A stretch of 64,000 nt of DNA from Cichorium intybus (taxonomy: Eukaryota; Streptophyta; Magnoliopsida; Asterales; Asteraceae): contig CM042015.1 of assembly GCA_023525715.1 (NCBI GenBank), positions 85,914,750 through 85,978,749 on the forward strand, written 5' to 3'. The notes below the pieces were generated by a model. The model was given only the letters and a program-made list of their open reading frames with translations, was not told the DNA's origin and made no database searches. The stretch's first letter is position 1; each line of letters begins with the position of its first letter. Shown here piece after piece: positions 11,492-22,243 of the stretch. Both the position numbers and the translations under genes were made by a program.

Positions 11492-13323
11492 CTGATGCAT
11501 CAGTGTTTTGTTGATATTTTTCCAAGTCTACTGTAATTTCTATGACAGATTTATCGCCTTCTACTTGCAAGCCTCCTGTGTTTATTTCTCTCAAAGGCTG
11601 TGAGATAAATTTAAAATGGATTAATAAAAAGATTAAAGATATGAAATAATAAAAAAGTAAATTTTCACCAAAATGTTATTACCTTGGAAAGTGTTGGGAC
11701 ATTAGTGGGATCAAACTCATCACAAACATTTGGGTCGATGGGAACACAAACACGGCCTAGAGAAAAAAAAGTATGAGATTTATTTTTGGAACGTAATATT
11801 AAACAGTAAATTACAACTTAAATCCCTGTGGTATGTCAAAAGTTACGCCACATGCTTTGTTTGGTGCACATGTGATCTGTAAATTCTAGTTTTGTTGCAA
11901 GATTAGTCCCTGACATTAATGGTGTTAAGAATGTTTGGTAAGTCTAAAAAAATGACTATTTTGCCCTATCTTCATCTTCTTCTATCAAAACCTTAGAGCA
12001 GTCTTGAATCTCTATTATTGAAATGTAGGTTGCTTATGAGCATAAAAGTTCTGAAAATTCAAGAGCGTAGGTAACTTTAATATCATGGGCTGTCTTATGA
12101 AAATGCAACAACATTTCCTATGTAAAGTTGTAAACATAAAAATCAATGCTTAAAAGAAACAAATATCAAAAAAACTGACCTGTTTTAGGGTGTATGCAAA
12201 AAGGTGCCTTCAGCAAATGATTCATGTGTTTTAAAACCTGAGATGTGACTTTCAATGATTATAATAAAAAAATATCATAAAAAGTGATCTTAAAAAAATA
12301 AGACATATTAATTACCTCCATATCAAGCCTAGGATAAATGAAAGAGAAGACAATCTCTTCAACACACCTACGAATTCCAGTTGCCTGACATGTAAACAAA
12401 ACAATACTTAACAAAAAATTACAAAATATTTTTTTAGATTAAAATTTATAAAATGTGTATACCTTTTGTTACCAAGAAGTTGTTTAAGTTGTTCCCATCC
12501 CACAACATTAACATCTTTTCCACTAGAAGAGCGCCTATTGTCTTACCATTTTCCTCTAAGTTCTGAAGTTATTGCTGTTTGATAAATTTTAATTCTTTAT
12601 TCGTATAAAGATTTTTTGAAATTAATATTTGTTAATTCCAATGTGTAATCAAGATTGCATACATTCATCAGTAATCATTTCCATAATTTTTTCATATCTT
12701 TCATCTGAAAGTAACTGCTGGCTACAAAGTAAATTCTCCTAAAAAAGTCTCTCAAAACATCAAAATATGATCTCCTGCCATTATTACATAATAATCAATT
12801 GAATTTAAATTAGAAGTGAATGTCTTTTATAAGTTGTATAAATTTTCATACTTACACAAGAAAAGGGTGAAGGGCAGGACCCACTACAGAAACCTTTGAT
12901 TTACTATTGTTGTTACCCTAAAAAACAAAAAAATAAAAAAGATAATCAAGAATCTGTCGCTAAAAAAATGTATACATGAAAAACTAAATCAAACCTTGTA
13001 GACACGAAAATAGTCAGCATTTGCTGATCGTTGTTCATTATTCAACCTGAAATTCAAGATAGTAAACTTAAATTTATAAAGTTACAGAAAATATTAAACT
13101 TTTACTATAAAAGTTTTAAAATTTTCATTACCTTCTTGCTTTTCCATCACATACCCAACAATCGACCCCACGCCTGTGACTGTACACCCACAGAATATGA
13201 TCGAACCCAAAATCATCTGACCGAAACAAAAATTAATTTTAGTATCAATTAATGTAAATTTATGATAAATGAAATTAACATCCTTACCTCTAAGAGAAGT
13301 ATCAATGACTTTAATGGCAATGG
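11492..13323 (-). pseudogene. POLA3: Broken DNA primase small-subunit gene fragment (PRIM1/POLA3)
   Basis: Nine or more exon-like blocks on the minus strand match the eukaryotic primase small subunit in order: IAIKVIDTSLR (13323-13288), DDFGFDHILWVYSHRRGVDC (13216-13132), LNNEQRSANADYFRVYK (13046-12995), VSVVGPALHPFL (12917-12856), RSYFDVLRDFF then ENLLCSQQLLSDERYEK (12774-12663), ITSELRGKW then NRRSSSGKDVNVVGWEQL (12574-12463), RRCVEEIVFSFIYPRLDME (12384-12316), LKHMNHLLKAPFCIHPKT (12237-12180), GRVCVPIDPNVCDEFDP (11756-11683) and LREINTGGLQ (11597-11492). Introns are kept, so it is not a processed copy. It is dead: there is a frameshift at 12739-12740 and an in-frame TAA at 12543-12545. The N-terminal part with the catalytic aspartates is absent. 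Primase makes RNA primers with DNA polymerase alpha. Confidence 0.85.
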
Positions 13324-13414
13324 ACGACCCAGAAGAAGGAAATTTGAATCCCCAATCGATCGAAAGAAGAAACGGAGAAAGAAACCTAATTTCCGCAATT
13401 CCTTGTTGCATAAA

Positions 13415-13642
13415 TTAGGGCATGAACGCTAAATTTCCTCTGTCTCGCCAATCTCTCCTTCCTCTCTGTTGGATTGCATCGACATCCATGACGATGACAG
13501 TATTTGTCCTTTTCTTCTTGAAAGCTGATTTCAAAACCAGTAAGAAAACGATTCCCAAAAACAATCCCGCTAATCCCCCGATAACAATCGCCACCATCTT
13601 CTGCGTGTTGTGCCACCCACCTCCGTCACCCGTCTCCATCAC
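13415..13642 (-). pseudogene. Small frame with one membrane segment, possible captured exon
   Basis: A 75-aa frame from ATG contains a single strongly hydrophobic helix (MVAIVIGGLAGLFLGIVFLL) followed by a basic stretch (KSAFKKKR), which suggests a type of one-pass membrane anchor. Upstream sequence is also open on this strand. I do not recognise it. It lies just 5' of the primase fragment in the same orientation and may be another captured piece or the end of a separate gene. Confidence 0.3.
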
Positions 13643-13650
13643 CCCTGTAT

Positions 13651-14769
13651 CTATCCCACCATCCTCATCCCATCATCAGACCACTGTAGATAATCGATTC
13701 GACCCGACAAGACGCGAAACTCATTCTACTTCTACGGTTGGCGGCCGGTGGTCGACAGCCACCATACCACTATAGACGTTATAAACACAGTAAAATAGAC
13801 GAATCTAAGCCAGAAGACGAAATAAACTTACTCACCTAGACACTACTTCCTTGGATTTGACGGAGAACAACCTTTTCGAGGCCATTGATGGCTTGAACGA
13901 CTTCAATCGGTCCCGATGAAAGAGGAGAGCAGCCCACCCACATGCAGAAGAGAAAGACAACAGGAGAACTTGCAAAAACTCGTTGGCCGACGGGTATTCA
14001 CCACAGCGGCACAGGAAGAAATACAACCGGCAACAAAAGAAGACGAAACGGCAAGAATCGCAGAAGAAATACGGATGAGAGAAGACGTGTCCAACGAATG
14101 GTTAGAGATACGCGTCAAAACCCGAAATCCGAGAATCCAAAAGAAAGCCTAAAAAACCCAATTACCCGCGTGACAACCCGAAAGGAAAAAACCGGAGGTA
14201 ACGTTTCCAAAAAATACGCAATTTAAATAATAGAATAATATTGCAACTACAGTAGTTAAACTACTCAACAAGAACTTCTATTTCTATCCATTTCTTCTTT
14301 TACAGGCTCCACCGCTCCAGCAATCCAGCACTCCATTTGAAACGATGTGGGCTTCAACCCACTGCTTTCTTTAATATTTTATAAGCCTTAGATTTTGATA
14401 TTGAATGGAGCTCATTTTTTAATCACACAAGGCCCAAAATAGTTGGAAGTGGTTAACTATTTTGATATTTATTAAACCAGCGACATCGGGTTGCCAATTG
14501 TCTTACAAAGAAAAGTGCCACATAGATTCTGATCTTTCTAAATTTGAAAGATCATTTGCAATATCATATATAGTTATATACAAAAATGGGCCCTACTTTG
14601 ATAAAAAATACATATTAGCTTTAGCATGTACGAATTTAAAATTTTCTTTTAGTTAATAGTAATTTTATTACATTCTTTTTATACTCTATAATTTTATTCA
14701 TACAATTTATTTATTATGTGAACTTAACATTATGTAAATACTTTTATATGTACTAACAAAAAATAATTA

Positions 14770-14770
<1 letters not shown>
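13651..14770. other. No gene recognised; may contain the Helitron 5' end
   Basis: Overlapping short frames on both strands at 13830-14226 contradict each other and show no motif. An AT-rich stretch follows. I looked for a TC start after A on the minus strand and found no convincing one. Confidence 0.5.

Positions 14771-14861
<91 letters not shown>
14771..14861. repeat. (TA)n microsatellite
   Basis: About 45 TA units. Confidence 0.97.
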
Positions 14862-14863
<2 letters not shown>

Positions 14864-15368
14864 TAAACTTATAACAATTGTCAATAACGCCCTTCAACTT
14901 ATTAGTTTTTTACATATTGATTTACATCTTTTATGTTGTAAAACTTTAATAAATATATCATTTAAAGATTATAACCAAATAATTTTATTGTATATTATTA
15001 ATTAGAATTATTTGTTAATTTATTAAAGCAATATTTAACACACTTTTATGATTAATTAATATCATTCGATACATAAATTATGATTAATTCATATCATTTA
15101 AATTATAGTTAGTTAATTAAAATTTTGATAAATAAATTTGAGTATTGATAGTTCAACTCCATTTTGGATAAATGGATAATATATTTCCATTCAAAGTTAT
15201 AGTATTCATTTATTTAAAATAGAATTGGAAAATTGAGTGGGATTGAAGATGATTTAACTCCAGTTTGAGTAAAATATAGAGTTTGAAGTAGTATCAGAGA
15301 TACCCTTAGTATTACAAAACAATTTCAAATATTATCATCTTGTTTTTCGATCAATTAGTAGTCAATGA
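14862..15368. other. No gene recognised
   Basis: AT-rich noncoding sequence between the (TA)n array and palindromic element A. Confidence 0.6.
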
Positions 15369-15774
15369 TATGTTTGGCGTGTCACAGCTAGCTGATAAGC
15401 TAACTTACTTTCCAAGCTTTTCTTGGTTGTCATGTTTGACACGCCAAAGAGTATCTTATAAGCTAACTTTTTAAAAAAGCTACTTAAACTATGTTTGGTA
15501 GACTAGCTGGTAGGTGATAGTTAATAAGTTAGCTCGTAGTTGATAAGGTAACTGTAACGCCAAAAATGTATTATTATATAATTATAATAAAAGGGCAAAA
15601 TGGTCATTTTACCTCAAAAGGGTAATTTGGTCATTTGGGCAGAAAAGGACTTGTTATGTAATAATATTTTAAGTCTTGGACTTAAAATGTTATGAAAGTT
15701 GATTATTTGTCATAAAATGTGTTAATTGTGGCAAAACTTTGAAATATGCAACTTCAAGGACCAAAGTGCAAATC

Positions 15775-15795
15775 TTGGAAGTATATAAGAAACAC
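15775..15795 (+). promoter_or_regulatory. LTR TATA-like promoter element
   Basis: GAAGTATATAAGAAAC in the 5' LTR (repeated in the 3' LTR near 22472) is the best TATA box. Transcription would start about 30 bp downstream. It is inferred from sequence only. Confidence 0.5.
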
Positions 15796-16867
15796 TTGTG
15801 CAGAAAATTTGGGAGCTACGGGAGCAAGTTCTTGGCTGATTTCTGCAGAGAATAGAAGGTCCTTGAAGACTTGGAAATTGCAAGCTTGATTATAGCATTC
15901 ACAAGGGCATTATTGGAAGAGTTTGAGGTAAATATTCCAAGCTCTTGATTGTTGTTCTTGGTGAGTTGTGTAAAACTCAAAAACTGTAAATTCAGTTGTG
16001 TATGTGTGTTTAAATTGGTTAGATACTTCCATTAAGTTCTTATAACAAAGACATAACTCAATCCAATGGAAGTAGGATGCTATAAATGGTAAAATTGAAG
16101 TTTTGGGTTGTTAAAATTTAGAACCCTAAATTGATTGATTGTGTTTTGGGGGTTAAAAACCTTGTTAAAATGTAAGGTTTTAGCCTAGGAATAAACCCCA
16201 AATGATTAAATCGTGTATTAAGGGTTTAATAAGAGAAATTGGGAGTTTTTAGCTTAAAAATCGCAATTCTGGTCTGTCCAGCAAAGATAGGGTCCCTATC
16301 ACATGGAGATAGGGTCGCGATCCGTAGGGACGCGATCTCATGGAGATAGGGACGCGATCCTGCGCTGCATGGAAAATGATCAGATTTTTCATGCTCTCTG
16401 TTAAGGTTTGGCTCAATTTTGAAAATTGATGCTAGGCTTATCCGTTTTAGCTCAAATTTGAACCATAGGCTCGTTATGGTCTAAAAAGTTTGGGAAAATT
16501 TTCGTATCGAGTTTTCGACCCCTCGGGGGCACTGTAGACCGACCCGAATGCCTCGGTGAATAGTAAAATTCATATAAAGTTAGTAAACGGAAAGTTTATT
16601 AACTAGGCATTATATATTATTGAACTCTATTGTATTAGAGTAAATTGTAATGGTTATTAACCTATAATCATTTTGAAATAAATGGAATTATAGGTACGGG
16701 ACAAGATTTCGCGAAACACATCGAAAGGCAAGAACCGCTAAACGCTAGTCGTAGCAATTACCAAGGTGAGTAATCTCACTCGTGTTTGATGTGATATATG
16801 ATTGTTGAGCAGCTGCGGATTGAAAATAGTTCTGGGGACGGAAAATAACTATTTGGCTGATATAATA

Positions 16868-17045
16868 TGATTCCGGTGCGGCCTTCGGGCTATGTCTCCG
16901 ATGTGGCTTTCTAGCTATGATTCCGGTGCGGCCTTCGGGCTATGTCTCCGATGTTTGGTGCGGCCTTCGGGCTATGATTCCGGTGCGGCCTTCGGGCTAT
17001 GTCTCCGATGTTTGGTGCGGCCTTTATGGCTATGATTATGATGCG
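16868..17045 (+). repeat. GC-rich tandem repeats inside the 5' LTR
   Basis: The unit CCGGTGCGGCCTTCGGGCTATG alternates with GTCTCCGATG spacers in several imperfect copies. The same block is present in the 3' LTR. Confidence 0.85.
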
Positions 17046-17414
17046 GTCAGTAAAGACCATGACTTTTGGGGACAGAATTAGTTTAAGAGTTTAATTGTTA
17101 TTATTCTCTTGTATATGCTTAATTGTTTGCTTGATTACTCACTGGGCTTGTAGCTCACAGTTTATGTGATATGTCCCTGCAGGTGAGCGTGATCCCGCGA
17201 AGGGAAAGGACAAAGTCCGTGACTGAGGACTTAGTGTGAAGTAATACCCGGCTTGAAGAATGTATAATATTTATGTATTGTACTTCGTGATACACTTGTA
17301 CTCGTATTTGTTAACTAATACCCCCTACTTATGGTTTTTATTGTAAGATATTTGGTTTGCAAAAAAATGAAAAAATTTTGGGGTGTTTTTGTTAATAAGT
17401 CGGGTGTTACAAGT

Positions 17415-17432
17415 TGGTATCAGAGCCGTGGT
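17415..17432 (+). promoter_or_regulatory. Primer binding site (tRNA-iMet)
   Basis: TGGTATCAGAGCCGTGG lies three bases after the 5' LTR. TGGTATCAGAGC is the classic complement of the 3' end of plant initiator tRNA-Met used by many LTR retrotransposons. Confidence 0.9.
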
Positions 17433-17563
17433 TTAAGTGAACTAGGTGTCTTAGATTAGATCCCTGGACTTAAACCTGAGAGAAACACAGATAAATGGAC
17501 TGTTAGATATGTATAAGCTTGTCATTATATATGTAAGCTAACAGTTTGTTGAAATCTTGAAGT

Positions 17564-18511
17564 ATGAGAAATACACGAAGCAATCCTACTGGTGTAAATT
17601 CGCGTGGAACAGCAAGAAGTGGACCAGCTAGGTCACGTGGAACTGCAAGAGGCGGACCAGCTAGGTCACGCGGCTCTGTTGGGCGGAGAGCACCAGTGAG
17701 GGAACCGGTGGGACAAAATCCACCTGATATACGTGCTATTGTGGAAGAAGTGGTTAGGCAGATGATGCCTGTATTATCGAACAACCCCAACCCGAGTGGC
17801 AATCCCAACCCAAGTGTGCATCCGGATCCTACTGAGGAAGCCGCAAAAAGTGTTCATGACAGACAACCAGAAAACGAAAGCCAGGGAGAAAGTAGAGCCC
17901 GGGCAGTGAAGGAAACACAAGGTGGGGAAGCCTCTGCAAGGAAAGTTGGGTGTACGTATAAATCGTTTCTTGGTTGTAAACCAAAGGAATTTTCGGGGAC
18001 AGATGATCCAGTCAAAGCTATGGAATGGATCATGCACATGGAAAAGGTGTTCCGAGTAAGCAAGTGTGCGGATGAAGATAAAGTGGAGTTTGCTACGAAC
18101 CAACTTACAAGCGGTGCTTTACATTGGTGGCAAACTTACTATAAGTCACTGGATCTTGATTCGTCCCAATCGATACTTTGGGAGCAATTCAAGACAAAAT
18201 TTAATGAAGAATATTGCTCGGAAGTAGCTATTCAGAAGCTGGAGGATGAATTCCTGCATTTGGAACAGGGTTCCCGATCTGTTCAGGAATATACACTCAG
18301 TTTTCTGGAGAAAGCTCGGTTTGCGGAACACCATGTCTACACAGAAAAGAGAAAGATCGACAAATATATTCGGGGGTTGACAACCCGAATTAGAGAAGTT
18401 GTACAACCGTTGAAATTAACAAATTTTCGACAAGTGGTGGATCGAGCCACGGAACGAGAAACAGAACTGAAGAGACAGGAAGATGAAAAGAAAGTCTTGG
18501 AAACGAAATGA
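17564..18511 (+). CDS. gag: Retrotransposon gag, ended by an in-frame TGA
   Basis: The reading frame gives 315 aa from ATG. An N-terminal Arg/Gly/Ser-rich stretch (ARSGPARSRGTARGG) is followed by the plant retrotransposon gag core with AMEWIMHMEKVF, LTSGALHWWQTYYKSL and FKTKFNEEYC. The frame stops at TGA 18509-18511, but the same frame then stays open through zinc knuckles and the whole of pol. Related plant Ty3 elements usually have one continuous gag-pol frame, so the stop is probably a lesion in this copy. Suppression of the stop cannot be excluded from sequence. Confidence 0.9.
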   Translation: MRNTRSNPTGVNSRGTARSGPARSRGTARGGPARSRGSVGRRAPVREPVGQNPPDIRAIVEEVVRQMMPVLSNNPNPSGNPNPSVHPDPTEEAAKSVHDRQPENESQGESRARAVKETQGGEASARKVGCTYKSFLGCKPKEFSGTDDPVKAMEWIMHMEKVFRVSKCADEDKVEFATNQLTSGALHWWQTYYKSLDLDSSQSILWEQFKTKFNEEYCSEVAIQKLEDEFLHLEQGSRSVQEYTLSFLEKARFAEHHVYTEKRKIDKYIRGLTTRIREVVQPLKLTNFRQVVDRATERETELKRQEDEKKVLETK

Positions 18512-21500
18512 AAGGCGGAAGACCAAGGTTGGACGCCTCAAAAGAAGTCACAGCAATCCGGGTCTAAGGGTAAAAGTCAAAGGGACGATAGAAAATGGTG
18601 TGAAAAATGTCGAAAATGGCACTCCGGGAGTTGCCGGGTCAACACTACATCCACAAGTTGTCGAAATTGTGGAAAACCGGGGCATGATGTTTACAACTGT
18701 CGGACAGAACGTAGGTGTTTCCAGTGTGGAGCTACGGATCATCTTCGCCTGAATTGTCCCGAGTTGAAGTCTATAGCGATCAGTGACAGACCCAGGATTG
18801 AACAGGGCGGGAAGAAAGAAGAGCCGAAGAACAGGGGACGACCGATAGCCTCGCGAGCTTTCCAGATGACTGTGGAAGAAGCCCGTGAGAAGACCGATGT
18901 GGTGACAGGTATTTTCACTCTCAATACCATACCTGTATACGTTATCTTTGATCCGGGAGCCACCCACTGTTTTGTATCGGAATCTTTATTGCCTCGCCTG
19001 AATGTACCTTTAACACCGATGGATGAAAGCTTAGAAGTAGCTATAGCAGACGGCCGGTATGTCTGGGTTTCTGAACATATGGAAGGTTGTCAGCTTAAAA
19101 TCTACGGGACCGTTTTCCCTATAGATTTGAAGCCGATGACTACCAACGAGTTTGGAGTAATTGTGGGAATGGATTGGTTAGCGACAAATTATGCTAACGT
19201 GGATTGCAGAAATAAAAGTGTTACAGTGTTATCACCGGAAGGGGAATGGATGAAAATTCAAGGTGAACGACCTCGGTTAAGAATGCCAGTCATCTCCTTT
19301 GCTCAAGCTAGAAGCTGTGTCAGTAAAGGAGGGATGTCCTATTTGGCTTATGTGTCGGTAGCTCAACCGATTAAAGTGGGGGTAGCGAATGTGAATGTGG
19401 TGAACGAGTTCCCAGATGTGTTTCCGAACGAACTTCCAGGACTGCCACCAGATCGACAGGTTGAGTTCACGATTGAACTAATTCCGGGAGCTGCTCCTGT
19501 TGCTCGAGCTCCATACCGTTTAGCACCTTCAGAGATGGTGGAACTGCGGAAGCAACTGGAAGAATTGTTAGATAGGGGTTTCATTAGACCGAGTACATCG
19601 CCTTGGGGAGCCCCTATTTTGTTTGTCAAGAAGAAAGATGGGTCAATGCGTATGTGTATTGACTATCGGGAACTAAACAAGATTACGGTGAAGAACAAGT
19701 ACCCGCTACCCAGAATTGATGACTTGTTTGACCAGCTACAAGGCGCGTCCTATTTTTCCAAGATTGATCTGAGGTCAGGATACCACCAGTTGAAGATAAG
19801 GGAGTCAGACATTCCGAAGACGGCATTCCGAACGAGATACGGTCATTACGAGTTTTTGGTGATGCCTTTCGGGTTAACCAATGCTCCTGCAGTATTCATG
19901 GATCTTATGAACCGAGTGTGCCGACCGTTCCTTGATACCTCGGTGATAGTGTTTATCGATGAAATCTTGGTGTATTCGCGAAGCCAAGCCGAACATGAAG
20001 TGCATTTGCGACAAGTATTGGAGTTGCTTCGCCGAGAAAAGCTGTATGCTAAATTCTCGAAGTGTGAATTCTGGTTAAGGGAAGTCCAATTCCTTGGCCA
20101 TGTAATCAATGCTGAAGGGGTGAAGGTAGATCCAGCAAAGATTGAAGCCGTGATGAAATGGGAACCGCCCCGAAGTCCAACTGAAGTAAGAAGTTTTCTT
20201 GGTTTGGCAGGCTATTACAGAAGATTTGTCGAGAATTTCTCTTCGATAGCTGTCCCGTTGACCAAGTTGACTAAGAAAGGTGAAAAATTTACGTGGGCTG
20301 CAGAACAGCAAGAAGCATTTCAGAAACTGAAGCAAGCTTTATGTGAAGCGCCAGTGTTAGTACTACCTCAAAGTGGAGAAGAGTATGTGATCTACAGCGA
20401 TGCGTCTAGAATTGGTCTTGGTTGTGTTCTGATGCAGAAAGGTCGGGTTATAGCTTATGCATCCCGCCAATTGAAAGACGCTGAGAAGAAATATCCAGTC
20501 CATGATCTGGAATTAGCTGCGGTGATCTTAGCATTGAAGCTGTGGAGGCATTATTTATACGGAGTTAAATTTGTCATTTACACGGATCACAAGAGCCTGA
20601 AGTACCTTTTCGACCAGAAAGAGCTCAGCATGAGACAGCAAAGGTGGATGGACCTGTTGAAAGACTTTGATTGTGAAATTCAGTACCACCCTGGCAAGGC
20701 AAATGTGGTAGCAGATGCTTTAAGCCGAAAAGAAGCTCCTCTGAAAGTTACATCCGCGTGTACGGGTGTAGTGAGCCGGTTACCAGAATTGATTCGTTTG
20801 GCACAAGAGGAAGCCTGTAAGCCGGAGAATGTAAAAAGTGAAAGAATGGTTGGATACTTGAAGCATCTGGAAGAAAATACTCAGAAATTGAAGACATTCA
20901 GAGGACGTGTGTGGGTCCCAAAGCAGGGAGAGGTGCGGAAATTACTTCTGGAAGATGCCCATTTTAGCAGATATGCAGTTCATCCGGGCAGCACTAAGAT
21001 GTATCGGACGTTAAAACCGATGTATTGGTGGCCTGGAATGAAAAGAGATGTTGGAAGATTCGTGGAAAAATGTTTGACTTGTTTGCAAGTTAAGTCAAAT
21101 CATCAGAAACCATATGGAGAAATACAGCCATTGCCGATTCCAGAGAAGAAATGGGACCATATTACTATGGATTTTGTGACAAAGTTGCCGCGGACGCCGC
21201 GAGGTTATGATTCTATATGGGTGATTGTGGATCGATTGACTAAGTCGGCACAATTTATACCATATAAGGAAAAGTACAGAGTAGATCAACTGGCGAAAAT
21301 CTACATTGATGAAGTATTTTGTCGGCATGGAGTACCAGCATCGATTGTGTCGGACAGAGACAGCAGATTTACTTCCCATTTTTGGCAAAGTCTTCAAGAG
21401 CAACTGGGTACGAAAGTACTTATGAGTACCGCATATCACCCGCAGACTGATGGCCAAAGTAAAAGAACGATCCGAACTTTGGAAGATATGTTGAGGACTT

Positions 21501-22207
21501 GTGTCATAGACTTCGGTGGAAGCTGGGAAGATCATTTACCTTTAGTGGAATTCGCGTACAATAACAGCTATCATTCCAGCATTCAGATGGCCCCGTATGA
21601 AGCCATGTATGGAGCACCGTGCCGTACTCCAACCTGCTGGACTGAAGTTGGGGAAAAGCCGTTGGCTGGACCCGAAATTGTAGCCCAGACCGAAGAAAAG
21701 ATCAAATTGATACGCGAAAATTTGAAGGTAGCTCAGAATAGACAGAAGCAGTACGCAGACAGACGGGTGAAACCGATAAAATTCCAAGTAGGAGATATGG
21801 TTATGCTCAAAGTATCCCCTTGGAAAGGCTTAATTCGTTTTGGGAAGAAAGGAAAGTTGAGTCCTCGTTTCATTGGACCTTTCCGTATATCCCAAAGAGT
21901 TGGAGCCGTGGCGTATAGATTGGAGTTACCTGATGAACTTCATGGTATACATGATGTATTCCATGTGTCCCATTTGAGGAAAACCTTATTTGATAAGTCT
22001 CAACAAGTACCACTTGCTGAAATTGAAGTGGATGACAAGTTGAGATACCCGGAACAACCCGAGAGGGTGCTAGACCGCAAGATAAGACAGCTTAGAAACA
22101 AGAAGATCAGTATGGTGAAAGTCCTTTGGCGTCATCACAAAGGTTCCGACATGACGTGGGAGACCGAGAGTGAGATGAGGGAGAAATATCCTCAACTTTT
22201 TGTATGA
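18512..22207 (+). pseudogene. pol: Zinc knuckles and pol polyprotein with altered catalytic residues
   Basis: The frame is the same as gag. It starts with CCHC-type knuckles (about 18600-18760: CEKCRKWHSGSC, CRNCGKPGHDVYNC, CFQCGATDHLRLNC). It continues with aspartic protease (FDPGATHCFVS), reverse transcriptase (PYRLAPSEM, KIDLRSGYHQ), RNase H (YSDASRIGLGCVL, YTDHKSLKYLF), integrase (zinc HPGSTKMYR...CLTCLQVK; DFVTKLP; SIVSDRDSRFTS) and a chromodomain-like end (VLWRHHKGSDMTWE). The RT box reads FIDEILVYS: the second aspartate of the normally invariant pair is Glu (codon GAA, 19961-19963). In integrase the third DDE-triad position is Lys (AAA, 21461-21463). With the upstream stop, these predict a copy unable to move on its own. 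Confidence 0.88.
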
Positions 22208-22226
22208 TTTCGGGGACGAAATCTCT

Positions 22227-22243
22227 TAAAGGAGGGGAGAATT
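22227..22243 (+). promoter_or_regulatory. Polypurine tract
   Basis: AAAGGAGGGGAGAATT lies immediately upstream of the 3' LTR and is the expected plus-strand priming site. Confidence 0.85.

Larger units (their letters stand above)
10319..13650 (-). mobile_element. Probable Helitron with captured gene fragments; 5' end not found
   Basis: Read on the minus strand, a GC-rich hairpin CCCGTGCAAAGCACGGG is followed by CTACCTG and terminal CTAG, then T. This is the classic Helitron 3' end (hairpin, short spacer, CTRR, insertion between A and T). The terminal G is at 10319. Sequence on the 5' side on the same strand holds a broken DNA primase gene and other exon-like pieces, all in Helitron orientation with introns kept. 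This fits Helitron gene capture. The start (TC after A) was not identified; it should lie beyond 13650, probably before 14880. Confidence 0.65.
15553..17411 (+). repeat. 5' LTR
   Basis: The LTR begins TGTAACGCC and ends GGGTGTTACA, with the usual TG...CA ends. It is 1859 bp, the same length as the 3' copy at a constant offset of 6691. A TATA-like GTATATAAG lies near 15780. A tandem repeat of a GGTGCGGCCTTCGGGCTATG unit covers about 16870-17040. Confidence 0.96.

Noticed and set aside
13832..14226. Overlapping frames on both strands as genes
   Set aside because: They conflict with each other and show no conserved motif or splice continuity.
14215..14245. Helitron 5' end reading TCTATTATTTAAATTGCG on the minus strand
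   Set aside because: The base before TC is T and not the expected A, so I did not use it as a border.
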